The notes: generated from the sequence alone by a model not told the origin. A stretch of DNA of 64,000 nucleotides from Labilithrix luteola (GCF_001263205.1 NZ_CP012333.1:3844001-3908000), one strand, 5' to 3'. Counted from the first letter of the stretch, positions 26,330 to 35,064 are shown. A program made the numbers and translations.

Positions 26330-27421
26330 ATGTCCACCGACGTGATGATTTACGCAAATGGGCTGACGAAGCGTTACGGCTCGTACCGTGCGCTCGACGA
26401 CGTCAGCTTCGAGGTGCGCCGCGGCGAAGTCGTCGGCTTCCTCGGCCCGAACGGCGCCGGGAAATCGACCACGATGCGCATCCTCACGTGCTTCATCGCG
26501 CCCACTTCGGGCATGGCGAAGGTGCGCGGTCACGACGTGTTCGAGGACACCCTCGCGGTGCGCTCGAGCCTCGGTTACCTCCCGCAGCGCGCTCCGCTGT
26601 ACTTGGAGATGACCGTTTACGAGTACCTGCGCTTCGCGGCGCAGATGCGCAATCTCGACAACGCGACGTTCAAGAAGCGCGCGCGTGATGTCGTCGAGAT
26701 CTGCGGTCTCGCACAGTCGCTCTCCAAGGAGATTCGGCAGCTCTCGCACGGCTATCGCCAGCGCGTCGGCCTTGCCCAGGCGCTCATCCACGACCCGCCG
26801 ATCCTCATCCTCGACGAGCCCACGAGCGACCTCGACCCGAACGAGAAGGCCGAGTTCCTCAATTACCTGAAGCAGATCGGCAAGGACCGCACGGTTCTTC
26901 TCTCGACCCACAACCTCAAAGAGGTCGAGACCGCCTGCGCTCGCGCGATCATCGTGTCGCGTGGTCGCGTCGTGGCCGACGGCGCGCTCGACGAGATTCG
27001 CGCCAAGAGCGGTCGCGTTCGCTACGTCGTGTCGGTGCAGGAGTCGCTCGGCGAGTCCGCGTATCGCGGCACGGGCGCGCTTCCGCGCGGCAACGATGTC
27101 GAGAAGGCGCTGTCGAGCATTCGCGGCGTCAGCAAGGTCGCGGAGCTCCCCACGGACGACCGCGCGCACTCCTTCGCCGTCGCCGGCGACGACAACACGG
27201 ACCTCCGCCCCGAGATCTTCCGCATGGTCGCGGACAAGGGATGGGTTCTCCTCGAGCTGCACCGCGATACGCAGACTCTCGAGGACGTGTTCCGTCAGCT
27301 CACGATTGGCGACGAGCGACGTAACCGTCAACTCGGTCCGGTCTCCGAATCCCGCGACGAGGAAGACGAGAGCGACGAAGACGAAGACGACAGCGACGAC
27401 GAGGAAGAGGACGAGCGATGA
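26330..27421 (+). CDS. ABC transporter ATP-binding protein (GldA-like)
   Basis: ATPase of 363 residues with a GGAGG ribosome binding site. Walker A 'GPNGAGKST', Q-loop 'YLPQRAPLY', signature 'LSHGYRQRVGLAQALI', Walker B 'ILILDEPTSDLD' and the switch His in 'LLSTHNLKEVE' are all present; the signature reads L-S-H-G-Y rather than LSGGQ, a known variant in this subfamily. It is followed by the C-terminal domain usual for GldA/NatA-type proteins and then by an extremely acidic tail of about 20 residues (Asp/Glu/Ser) that ends in the overlap with the permease start (ATGA at 27418). First gene of a four-gene operon. Powers export or a motility-linked mechanical function. Confidence 0.9.
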   Translation: MSTDVMIYANGLTKRYGSYRALDDVSFEVRRGEVVGFLGPNGAGKSTTMRILTCFIAPTSGMAKVRGHDVFEDTLAVRSSLGYLPQRAPLYLEMTVYEYLRFAAQMRNLDNATFKKRARDVVEICGLAQSLSKEIRQLSHGYRQRVGLAQALIHDPPILILDEPTSDLDPNEKAEFLNYLKQIGKDRTVLLSTHNLKEVETACARAIIVSRGRVVADGALDEIRAKSGRVRYVVSVQESLGESAYRGTGALPRGNDVEKALSSIRGVSKVAELPTDDRAHSFAVAGDDNTDLRPEIFRMVADKGWVLLELHRDTQTLEDVFRQLTIGDERRNRQLGPVSESRDEEDESDEDEDDSDDEEEDER

Positions 27422-28299
27422 GCGGCGAAACCACCCTCGAAAAAGAGATCGACGAAGACACCCGCGAAGAGGAACGTGACGATGACGCGCCCGAGAGCCG
27501 TCAGGCGCGCGCTCCGTTCGATACCGGTCCGAAGGAGAAGGTCGTTCTCGACCGTCCCAGCTCGGCCAAGATGGTCACGACGGTCGCCCGTCGTGAGATC
27601 GCCGCGTACCTCCAGTCGCCCATCACGTACATCGTCATCTCGGCGAGCCTCGTGATCTTCGGGCTCTGGTTCTTCTTCTACAAGGGCGGCTTCTGGGACG
27701 TCGGTCGGGCGACCATGCAGCGCATGTTCGACGCGGTGCCGATCGGCCTGTGCGGCCTCGTCCCGCTCTTCACGATGCGCTCGCTCTCGGACGAGAAGCG
27801 CGTCGGCACGATCGAGCTGCTCATCACGATGCCCGTCAAGGACAGCGAGGTCATCCTCGGCAAGTACCTCGGCTCGCTCGCGATGGTCTGCATCGGGCTG
27901 CTCCTCCTCTGTGCCTACCCGATCACGATGTTCGGCATCTGGCACCTCGGCCCGCTCGACTGGAACCCCTTCTGGGTCGGCATGATCGGCCTCCTGTTCA
28001 CGTCGATGGCAGCCACCTCGATCGGCCTCATGTGGTCGAGTTTCACGGAGAGCCAGATCCTCTCGTACTTCGCGACGCTGCTCACGCTCGTGGCGCTCTA
28101 TGCGCTCGGGTCCGTGACGATCGTCGAGTTCCTCCAGGGCTGGGCCGGCGAAGCCGTCTCGTTCATCAGCCTGCAGAGCCGCTTCGAGCCGTTCTCGCGT
28201 GGAATCATCGATTCGCGCGCGATCGTCTACTTCCTCTCGATCACGGTGCTCTGCCTCATGGTTTCTTTCCGCTCTCTCGAGAGCCGGAAGTGGACCTGA
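27418..28299 (+). CDS. ABC-2 type permease (GldF-like)
   Basis: Inner-membrane permease of 293 residues with about six helices, starting in a 4-bp overlap with the ATPase stop. The N-terminal about 45 residues are highly acidic, then 'VARREIAAYLQSPITYIVISASLVIFG' begins the membrane domain. 'DEKRVGTIELLITMPVKDSEVILGKYLG' is the diagnostic motif of the ABC-2 family subgroup that includes GldF and NosY. The C-terminal stretch 'FEPFSRGIIDSRAIVYFLSITVLCLMVSFRSLESR' is also typical of GldF-type permeases. Partners: the ATPase upstream and the GldG-like protein downstream. Confidence 0.9.
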   Translation: MSGETTLEKEIDEDTREEERDDDAPESRQARAPFDTGPKEKVVLDRPSSAKMVTTVARREIAAYLQSPITYIVISASLVIFGLWFFFYKGGFWDVGRATMQRMFDAVPIGLCGLVPLFTMRSLSDEKRVGTIELLITMPVKDSEVILGKYLGSLAMVCIGLLLLCAYPITMFGIWHLGPLDWNPFWVGMIGLLFTSMAATSIGLMWSSFTESQILSYFATLLTLVALYALGSVTIVEFLQGWAGEAVSFISLQSRFEPFSRGIIDSRAIVYFLSITVLCLMVSFRSLESRKWT

Positions 28300-28337
28300 G
28301 TTCCAACTAATTCCGAGACACCAGAGGCAAGCAAGCC

Positions 28338-30188
28338 ATGGCGATGGAACGAAAGAAGAAGGCTTCGGCCGAGAGCGGCGCTCTCGTGCTCGTGGTCGCC
28401 GCGATTCTCGTCGCGGTCAACGCACTCAGCTTTTTCATGTACTGGCGCAAGGACGCGACCAAGGCGGAGCGCTACACGCTCTCGCAGGGTAGCGGTCACC
28501 TTCTGCGCGAGATGAAGAGCGACATGAAGGTCGAGGCCTACGTCACGAAGGGCCTCCCGAAGCTCGACGCCTACGTCCGCGACCTCCGCGATCTGCTCCA
28601 GCAGTACAAGGACGCGAGCAAGGGCAAGTTCGACTACCAGATCGTCGAAGCCAAGGACGAGGAGCAGAAGAAGAAGGCGAAGGAAGCCGGTCTTCAGGAG
28701 ATCCAGTTCGGCGAAGGCTCGGACACCGAAGACAAGGCCGAGTTCGCCAAGGGCTACATGGGCCTCGTCATCAACTACGGTGCCGAGCGCGACAAGATCC
28801 CGGTTCTCTCCCCGGACAACAACGTCGGTCTCGAGTTCTGGATCACGAACAAGATTCGTGAGGTCCGCGACAAGGGCGACAACATCAAGCACAAGATCGG
28901 TCTTCTGACCGGTCACGACGAGATCAAGCTCTCGGAGCCGAACCTCCTCCCCAGCCAGGGCGGCGGTCAGAAGCCCGCGCTCCAGGGCATCATCTCGCAG
29001 TACTTCCCGTTCTATCAGTTCGTCGACGTCGACCTGAAGAACGGCGATGCGGACGTCGACGACTCGCTCGACGGCCTCATCATCACGCAGCCTGCCAAGG
29101 ATCTCTCCGACAAGGAGCTTCGCCGCATCGACGCGTTCGTCATGAAGGGCAAGAGCCTCGCGGTCATCGCGAGCGCCGTGAACCTCAAGGCGAGCGACGC
29201 GAGCATGAACGGCACGCTCAACACGCACGGCATCGAGAAGCTCCTCGACGGCTACGGCGTCGAGATGCGCAAAGACGTGCTCCTCGAGTTCGGTCGTCCC
29301 TTCCGCGTCGGCGTCTGGACGCAGAGCGGCCCGCAGACGGCGCGCATGCCTCCGATCCTCGACGTGCAGGACGACCCGCGCTTCACGGGTGAAGAGCAGC
29401 TGCTCGACACCAGCTTCGCCGCCTTCTTCCGTATCCCGGAGATCGGCTTCCCGTTCGCTTCGTCGCTCGTCATCCACCGCGACAAGCAGCCGGACGTCGC
29501 GGCCGACAAGTTCAAGGTCGTCGCGCGCACCACGCCGAAGACCCTCCGCGAAACGGGCGAGACCGTGGAGCTCAAGCCGCTCCGCCAGTGGCGTCCGAAG
29601 GGCGAGTTCAACCAGTACCCGATCGCCGTCACCATCGAAGGCAACCTGAAGAGCGCCTTCGCCGGTGCGGACAAGATGGGCGTCGAGGCGCCCGCGAAGT
29701 CGACCAACCCGGCTCGCGTCCTCGTCATCTCGTCGTCGCAGTTCTTCGCGAACCCGTTCGCTCGCTCGGGCAACGGTCCGGACATGGGCCAGATGGGCAT
29801 GATGCAGGGCATGCCGCCGGGCATGGGTGGTGACGAGCAGCTCCAGCAGCTCGGCCAGGCCTACGCTCAGCAGATCGTCACGAACATCATCCTCGTCACG
29901 AAGAACATGTTCGACTGGGTCAGCGGCGATACGGACCTCCTCGCGGCCTCCGCGAAGATCCTCCAGGAGCCGAGCCTCGTGTACGGCGACGTCTCGAAGC
30001 CGAACTTCGACGACATGTCCGACGACCAGCTGAAGAAGCAGGACGACCAGATGAAGAAGGAGCGCAAGAAGGTGCAGCACACCGTCGCCGCGACCCTGAT
30101 CATCGGCGTTCCGGTTCTCTTCGCGCTGCTTGGCTTCGTCCTCTGGCGCATGCGCCAGGCGCAGCGCGAGAACATCCAGCTCGCCTGA
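28338..30188 (+). CDS. GldG-like ABC transporter auxiliary protein
   Basis: Protein of 616 residues with an N-terminal membrane anchor (about 16-35), a large periplasmic region and a C-terminal membrane helix ('VAATLIIGVPVLFALLGFVLWRM'). It shows the GldG/ABC_transp_aux layout: 'RYTLSQGSGHLLREMKSDMKVEAYVT' near the start, 'KIGLLTGHDEI' and 'LIITQPAKDLSDKELRRIDAFVMKG' in the middle. A Met/Gly/Pro-rich insertion occurs near 480-500 ('DMGQMGMMQGMPPGMGGDEQ'). In gliding Bacteroidetes GldA/F/G form an ABC complex needed for motility; similar operons in other phyla have unproven roles, so the name is by family only. Confidence 0.85.
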   Translation: MAMERKKKASAESGALVLVVAAILVAVNALSFFMYWRKDATKAERYTLSQGSGHLLREMKSDMKVEAYVTKGLPKLDAYVRDLRDLLQQYKDASKGKFDYQIVEAKDEEQKKKAKEAGLQEIQFGEGSDTEDKAEFAKGYMGLVINYGAERDKIPVLSPDNNVGLEFWITNKIREVRDKGDNIKHKIGLLTGHDEIKLSEPNLLPSQGGGQKPALQGIISQYFPFYQFVDVDLKNGDADVDDSLDGLIITQPAKDLSDKELRRIDAFVMKGKSLAVIASAVNLKASDASMNGTLNTHGIEKLLDGYGVEMRKDVLLEFGRPFRVGVWTQSGPQTARMPPILDVQDDPRFTGEEQLLDTSFAAFFRIPEIGFPFASSLVIHRDKQPDVAADKFKVVARTTPKTLRETGETVELKPLRQWRPKGEFNQYPIAVTIEGNLKSAFAGADKMGVEAPAKSTNPARVLVISSSQFFANPFARSGNGPDMGQMGMMQGMPPGMGGDEQLQQLGQAYAQQIVTNIILVTKNMFDWVSGDTDLLAASAKILQEPSLVYGDVSKPNFDDMSDDQLKKQDDQMKKERKKVQHTVAATLIIGVPVLFALLGFVLWRMRQAQRENIQLA

Positions 30189-30203
30189 ACCGCGTGCCTA
30201 AAA

Positions 30204-30260
30204 CCGCGTGATGGGCGGAAGGCGCGTGTCCCTGCGTATCATTCACGCGGACCGCGCCTT
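30204..30260. repeat. Interleaved inverted repeats between the GldG-like and DUF4340 genes
   Basis: Two perfect 8-bp inverted pairs are interleaved: CCGCGTGA at 30204-30211 with TCACGCGG at 30243-30250, and AAGGCGCG at 30219-30226 with CGCGCCTT at 30253-30260. In RNA they are either mutually exclusive stems or a pseudoknot. They lie in the 120-bp gap inside the operon and could act on processing, attenuation or differential expression of the last gene. Confidence 0.55.
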
Positions 30261-30308
30261 TCGTCTCGTCTGAGCCCTCAATTCTCGAAGCTTTCAGGAA
30301 CCAGAAAT

Positions 30309-31367
30309 ATGGAACGCTCTACGCAGATTGGTGTTGGCTTGGTGGTCCTCGCCGCGCTTGGCGGGGCCGTCTACTTCAAGGCGAAGGAAGACCAGAAGAT
30401 CGGCACGTCGCAGATGACGAGCGCCGAGCTTCCCGAGCTCAAGACGCCCGACGACGTCGACAAGGTCAGCATCACGAACGGCGATAAGGGCGAGGTCGTC
30501 CTCGAGAAGAAGGGCGACAAGTGGGAGGTCACGAAGCCCGTGAACGCTCCCGCGAACCAGACGAACGCGAAGGCGCTCGTCGACAGCCTGAAGGAGCTCA
30601 AGGCGAAGGAGCTCATCGCCGCCGCTCCTTCCGAAGATCAGAAGAAGGAATTCCAGTTCGAGCCCAGCAAGGCCGTCCACGTGGTGGCCTACAAGGGCGG
30701 CGACAAGAAGCTCGACGCCACGTTCGGCAAATCGGGCGCGCGCGGTCAGATGGCGATGGTCGACGGCAAGCCCGGCGTCTTCGCCGTGAGCGGCTACTCG
30801 AGCTACGCCTACACGCGTGAAGTGAAGGGCTGGCGCGACACCGAAATCTTCAAGTTCGACGACGGCAACGCTACCCAGATCATGATCGAGAATGCCAACG
30901 GGCCGCTCTCGTTCACGAAGGGTGATCACTGGGCCGGCACCGCGAAGGGCAAGCCCATCGCAGAGCTCGACGACGACAAGGTCAAGGACACCGTCCGCGC
31001 CTTCAACTCGCTGAACGCCGAAGACTTCGGCGACGGCAAGTCGCCGGCCGACACGGGCCTCGACGCGCCGGAAGGCAAGATCACGATCGCCCTGAAGGAC
31101 GGCGCGGGGAACTACACGCTCAAGATCGGCAAGGTCGCGAGCGGCACCTCCCACTACGCCCAGAAGGAAGGCGACTCGACGATCTTCGTCGTGCCGGAGC
31201 GCGTCGTGAACAAGGTCATCACCGAGCCTTCGAAGTTCCAGAAGTCGAAGGACGCGGGGGCCGATGCCGCCAAGGGCGCTGCAGCGATGCCGGTGGGAAT
31301 GCCGGGAATGCCGGGGATGCCGCACGGCATGCCGGCGGGCATGGGCGGCGATCCGCACGGCCACTGA
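30309..31367 (+). CDS. DUF4340 protein of the Gld-like ABC operon
   Basis: Protein of 352 residues with one N-terminal membrane anchor ('TQIGVGLVVLAALGGAVYF') and a repeated beta/alpha extracytoplasmic region: 'VDKVSITNGDKGEVVLEKKGDKWEVTKPV' is the hallmark of DUF4340 and is echoed later ('GPLSFTKGDHWAGTAKGKP'). DUF4340 genes commonly follow ABC ATPase, ABC-2 permease and GldG-type genes, as here. The last about 28 residues are a Met/Pro/Gly/His-rich tail ('MPGMPGMPHGMPAGMGGD') that is unusual for the family. AGGA lies upstream of the ATG. An intrinsic terminator follows at 31409. Confidence 0.85.
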   Translation: MERSTQIGVGLVVLAALGGAVYFKAKEDQKIGTSQMTSAELPELKTPDDVDKVSITNGDKGEVVLEKKGDKWEVTKPVNAPANQTNAKALVDSLKELKAKELIAAAPSEDQKKEFQFEPSKAVHVVAYKGGDKKLDATFGKSGARGQMAMVDGKPGVFAVSGYSSYAYTREVKGWRDTEIFKFDDGNATQIMIENANGPLSFTKGDHWAGTAKGKPIAELDDDKVKDTVRAFNSLNAEDFGDGKSPADTGLDAPEGKITIALKDGAGNYTLKIGKVASGTSHYAQKEGDSTIFVVPERVVNKVITEPSKFQKSKDAGADAAKGAAAMPVGMPGMPGMPHGMPAGMGGDPHGH

Positions 31368-31408
31368 TCCTCGGCAGTCACCAGGTCCGCGCGAGAGTGC
31401 GGGCGGAG

Positions 31409-31442
31409 AAGGGAGTCGCTTCGCGCGGCTCCCTTTCTTTTT
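31409..31442 (+). terminator. Intrinsic terminator of the ABC/DUF4340 operon
   Basis: AAGGGAG and CTCCCTT form the stem base around a GC-rich middle (TCGC/GCGG with a TTCG-like turn), followed immediately by TTTCTTTTT. It lies 42 bp after the DUF4340 stop, the expected place for the end of the operon. Confidence 0.8.
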
Positions 31443-31670
31443 GCCATGTGCCCGCTGCGCGCATGCCGCGGCGGCCCAGGCCGGTTACCGAAATGACCAC
31501 CCCGCCGGCGTGCCCGTTCGATGGTCTCGGCTCATTTCGTTCCCCGCGGTCACGATTCTCTGCGACGAACCAAAACCGGTCCCGTCTCTTCCTTTCGAGT
31601 TCGATGACGCTGGGGTTGCACCTCTCGGCGTCCTGTTTTTCCGAACCTGCAGAGGGGATGGCAAAGAACC

Positions 31671-33122
31671 GTGGAGCCTTCGAACCAATCGAATGACGGG
31701 CATCTGAATCTCGGGCGACTCGTCAACCGACCGCCGAGCGGTTGGCTCGACGAACCCACCTTGGTGAGCGCCACCGCGTCGACTCCGACGACGACCGCGT
31801 TCCATCTCACCGTCAAAGAGGGGCCGAACGTCGGCGCGACAGCGGTCGTCGACGACGGTTCGTGTCCCATTTTCGCCGGTACGAGTGAGGTCTGTGCGCT
31901 CGCCCTGACCGATCACCAAGCCTCGCGTCGTCACGTGCGTTTCGAAGTGCACAACGGCCAGCTTCGCGTGAGCGACGTCGGGTCGACGAACGGCACGTTC
32001 GTGAACGGCATTCGCACGGTGGAGGCCTTCCTCACCGGCGGTGAGACCGTTCGCGTCGGGGCCACGGTCATCTCGGTGATTCGTGCGCTCAACGCAGCGA
32101 CCACGCCGCTTCCGCTCGAGACGTCGTTTGGCTCGTTCATCGGAGCGAGCGTTGCGATTCGTCGACTCTATCCGCTTTGCAAGAAGCTCGTCGACGCGCA
32201 AGTTCCCCTCGTCATCGAGGGCGAGACAGGCACGGGCAAGGAGGCCCTCGCCGAGGCCATCCATCGCGCTGGCCCGCGCGCCGACAAGCCCTTCGTCGTG
32301 TTCGACTGCGCGTCGGTTCCTCCGTCACTCCTGGAAGGCGCGCTCTTCGGTCATGAGCAGGGCGCCTATGCCGGTGCGAACCTCTCGCGTCCGGGCATCT
32401 TCGAAGAAGCCGACGGCGGTACGCTCTTCATCGACGAGATCGGCGACCTCGATCCCGGGCTGCAGTTGCGACTGCTCCGTGCCATCCAGAGCTCAGAGGT
32501 GCGTCGCATCGGCGGTCATCGTTGGCAGAAGGTCGACGTTCGGATCATCGTCGCGACACGCCGCGATCTCGACGTCGAAGTCGCCGAAGGCCGCTTCCGT
32601 GACGACCTCTTCTTCCGCCTCGCCGTTGGCCGCCTTGCGCTTCCGCCGCTTCGCGAGCGTCCGGAAGACATCGAGCTCCTCGCCCGACATTTCTGGTCGA
32701 CGAACGCGGCTACCGATGGACGTCCCTTCCCGGAGGACGTGCTCGGTCGCCTTCGTTCCTACGCGTGGCCGGGCAACGTTCGCGAGCTCTCGAACACCAT
32801 GACGCGCCTCGCGACGTACGGCGAGCTCGCGACCTCGGAGGATGGTGAGCTCTTCATCCGTCGTTCGTCGTCTGCGCCGCCGCCGCCGAATGCCGTCGAC
32901 TTCCTCGATGACGTCGTCACGCAGAACCTCACCTTCGCCTCCGCGCGGGACCGCGTCATGTTCGAGTTCGAGCGCCGCTACATGCTCCATCTCGATCGAA
33001 CGCACGGAGACGAGCGTGCGCGATCGGCCGCATCGGGCGTGAGCGATCGCTACCTCCGCACGCTACGTGTTCGTGGTCGCGTGAAGGAAGCTCGGAAGGA
33101 GCTCGAGGACCGTCACGCCTGA
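31671..33122 (+). CDS. FHA-domain AAA+ transcriptional regulator of the sigma-54 activator family
   Basis: Regulator of 483 residues, GTG start. Residues about 45-140 form an FHA phosphothreonine-binding domain ('ASRRHVRF', 'GSTNGTFVNG'). Residues about 153-380 are the AAA+ domain: Walker A 'GETGTGKE' (184-191), Walker B 'GTLFIDEIGDL', sensor region 'VRIIVATRRDL' and 'GRFRDDLFFRL'. The sigma-54-contact loop reads GAYAGA (231-236) rather than GAFTGA. The C-terminus has a Fis-like helix-turn-helix pattern ('SAASGVSDRYLRTLRVRGRV'). FHA-linked activators in myxobacteria are thought to be switched by Ser/Thr kinases; a kinase gene lies 317 bp downstream. Whether this protein still contacts sigma-54 is uncertain. 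Confidence 0.88.
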   Translation: MEPSNQSNDGHLNLGRLVNRPPSGWLDEPTLVSATASTPTTTAFHLTVKEGPNVGATAVVDDGSCPIFAGTSEVCALALTDHQASRRHVRFEVHNGQLRVSDVGSTNGTFVNGIRTVEAFLTGGETVRVGATVISVIRALNAATTPLPLETSFGSFIGASVAIRRLYPLCKKLVDAQVPLVIEGETGTGKEALAEAIHRAGPRADKPFVVFDCASVPPSLLEGALFGHEQGAYAGANLSRPGIFEEADGGTLFIDEIGDLDPGLQLRLLRAIQSSEVRRIGGHRWQKVDVRIIVATRRDLDVEVAEGRFRDDLFFRLAVGRLALPPLRERPEDIELLARHFWSTNAATDGRPFPEDVLGRLRSYAWPGNVRELSNTMTRLATYGELATSEDGELFIRRSSSAPPPPNAVDFLDDVVTQNLTFASARDRVMFEFERRYMLHLDRTHGDERARSAASGVSDRYLRTLRVRGRVKEARKELEDRHA

Positions 33123-33439
33123 CCTGCGAAGGGAATCCAGACCTGACTAATGGAAAACCGAGGCAAGCCGAGCGACCATCGCGACCATCTCGACCGTCAT
33201 CACGGCGAAAGTCGCGTTCGATCTCGAGCGGCCGAACGCGACCGAACGCGACCGAACGTGACCGATACCGGGGCGAGCGCAGACGCCCGCGTGATCCATT
33301 CGATCACCCCACGCACGTTGCGAGCGGCATGTGACCGTCTCGAGCCGCTTCGACGTTTTGCCTCTTCCTGACCCACTAGAACGTGCTCTATGTTCGCGCT
33401 CAAGTGGACTCTGGCCACTCACGCGCGGCGGGGACGGCA
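33123..33439. other. 317-bp intergenic region with a 10-bp tandem repeat
   Basis: Contains three tandem copies of the 10-mer CGAACGCGAC at 33233-33262 (the last copy has one change, CGAACGTGAC). The remainder shows no gene. It precedes the Ser/Thr kinase gene, and the repeat could be a binding-site array or a simple slippage product. Confidence 0.5.
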
Positions 33440-35017
33440 ATGGGAGGGATGGCACCGCATGGACCGGTGGCCGTTCCCGGCCAGCTCATTTCCGAGAAGT
33501 ACCGGATCGACCGGGTCATCGGCGAAGGCGCGATGGGCGTCGTGTTCGAGGCGACCCACGTGCAGCTCGATGGGCGCGTGGCCCTGAAATTCCTGCGTCG
33601 CGAAGCACTCGAACGCGACGACATCGTCGGCCGCTTCTCGCAAGAGGCCCGTGCCGCCGTGAAGCTCAAGAGTGAGCACGTCGCCCGCGTGCACGACGTC
33701 GGCACCCACGACGGGATGCCGTACATGGTCATGGAGTTTCTCGAGGGGAAGAACCTCGAGGAGGTCCTCACCGTGACGGGCCCACTCGCGATCAGCGAAG
33801 CCGCGGAGTTCGTCATCGACGCGTGCGAAGGCATCAGCGAGGCGCACGTCCGAGGCATCGTCCATCGCGACATCAAGCCGGCAAACCTCTTCCGTGTCGA
33901 CGAGGGCGGCTGGCATCTCATCAAGGTCCTCGACTTCGGTATTTCGAAGGCGGCCTTGTCCGGGAAAGTATCGAACGTCGACCTCAAGGCGACGTCGACC
34001 CTCATGGGCTCGCCTTTCTACATGTCGCCCGAGCAACTTCGCTCGACGCGCGACGTCGATCGGCGCACCGACATCTGGGCGCTCGGAACCGTCCTCTTCG
34101 AGCTTCTGTCGGGCCGCACGGTCTTCGACGAGACCCTCGAGTTCACCGAGCTCGTCGCGGCCATCTTCGAGAAGAAGCCGCGTTCGCTCCGGGGGTTCCG
34201 GCCCGACGTGCCGCCCGAGCTCGAGGCCATCATCAGCCGATGCCTCCAGAAGGATCCGGACGCTCGCTATCAGACGGCCGCGGAGCTCGCCATCGCGCTC
34301 GTTCCTTTCACCGAAGCGCGTCGCTCGCGCGTCGTGGCGGCGCGTGCAGCGTCGCTGGTGCGTCGGGCGGGGCTCGCACCGGAGCTCGAGGTTCCTCCCA
34401 CCATTCCGCCGGGCGGGCAGAACGTCGACTCCGATTCCTACCTCAGGAACACGAGCGGTAGTTTTCGCGCGGCAAAGGCACCTGCGGTCGACGCATTCGG
34501 GGTGACGTCGCCGCCGGACCCGCTCGCAGGCCCGGTGTCGACGAGCTCGTCGCCTGCGCTGAGCAAGACCCTGCTCGCACCCGGTCTCTCGCAGAGCGCG
34601 CCGGTCGTCGTTCAAGCGAGCACGCCGCCTCCGCGTCCTGCGAAGCGCGGGTTGATGATCGGCGTCGCCGCGGCGATTGCGGTGCTCGCGGGCGTCGGCG
34701 CATTTCTCGGAACGCGGTCGTCGGCGTCGCACGACGTGCCGCCCCCGGCAGCAAAAGCCGCCGTTCCTTCGGCGCCCATGCCGATCGCCTCGCCCGAGCC
34801 GCTTCCGGTCGAAACGGCCACCGCCGGCGCGTCGGCAGCCACGCCACAGACACACGCGTCGGCATCGGCATCGGCATCGGCATCTGGGCACGTATCGAAC
34901 GCTGCACAGAAGCCCGCCGGCAAGCCCGGTAGCCGTCCCGCCGTTCCCGTGAAGCCGAGTTCCTCTCCGGGCTCGGCGCCGCCGCCTTCGGATCTCGACA
35001 TCCGTCGCGAGCGTTGA
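33440..35017 (+). CDS. PknB-type serine/threonine protein kinase with a C-terminal membrane segment
   Basis: Kinase of 525 residues read from the ATG at 33440; upstream in-frame ATG at 33383 is less likely because the kinase domain needs only a short leader. Functional motifs: Gly-rich loop 'IGEGAMGVVFEA' (27-38), Lys50 in 'VALKFL', catalytic 'HRDIKPAN' (143-150), 'DFGIS' (167-171) and the 'GSPFYMSPEQL' activation segment. After a disordered Pro/Ser/Ala linker, one membrane helix occurs near 398-420 ('LMIGVAAAIAVLAGVGAFLG'), and a short Ser/Ala/Pro-rich extracytoplasmic tail without a recognisable sensor domain follows. It may phosphorylate the ligand of the FHA regulator encoded upstream. 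Confidence 0.9.
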   Translation: MGGMAPHGPVAVPGQLISEKYRIDRVIGEGAMGVVFEATHVQLDGRVALKFLRREALERDDIVGRFSQEARAAVKLKSEHVARVHDVGTHDGMPYMVMEFLEGKNLEEVLTVTGPLAISEAAEFVIDACEGISEAHVRGIVHRDIKPANLFRVDEGGWHLIKVLDFGISKAALSGKVSNVDLKATSTLMGSPFYMSPEQLRSTRDVDRRTDIWALGTVLFELLSGRTVFDETLEFTELVAAIFEKKPRSLRGFRPDVPPELEAIISRCLQKDPDARYQTAAELAIALVPFTEARRSRVVAARAASLVRRAGLAPELEVPPTIPPGGQNVDSDSYLRNTSGSFRAAKAPAVDAFGVTSPPDPLAGPVSTSSSPALSKTLLAPGLSQSAPVVVQASTPPPRPAKRGLMIGVAAAIAVLAGVGAFLGTRSSASHDVPPPAAKAAVPSAPMPIASPEPLPVETATAGASAATPQTHASASASASASGHVSNAAQKPAGKPGSRPAVPVKPSSSPGSAPPPSDLDIRRER

Positions 35018-35064
35018 AGCGCCGTCGTCGTTCGTTCCCATTCTTCCGTCGTGGATAGGCCTCG

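Noticed and set aside
26251..26688. Plus-strand open frame of 145 codons overlapping the ABC ATPase start
   Set aside because: Its C-terminal half is an alternative-frame reading of the ATPase gene; the ATPase frame has a good ribosome binding site and Walker motifs.
34858..34886. Ser-Ala hexanucleotide run as a regulatory element
   Set aside because: It is inside a coding frame and is explained by simple slippage.
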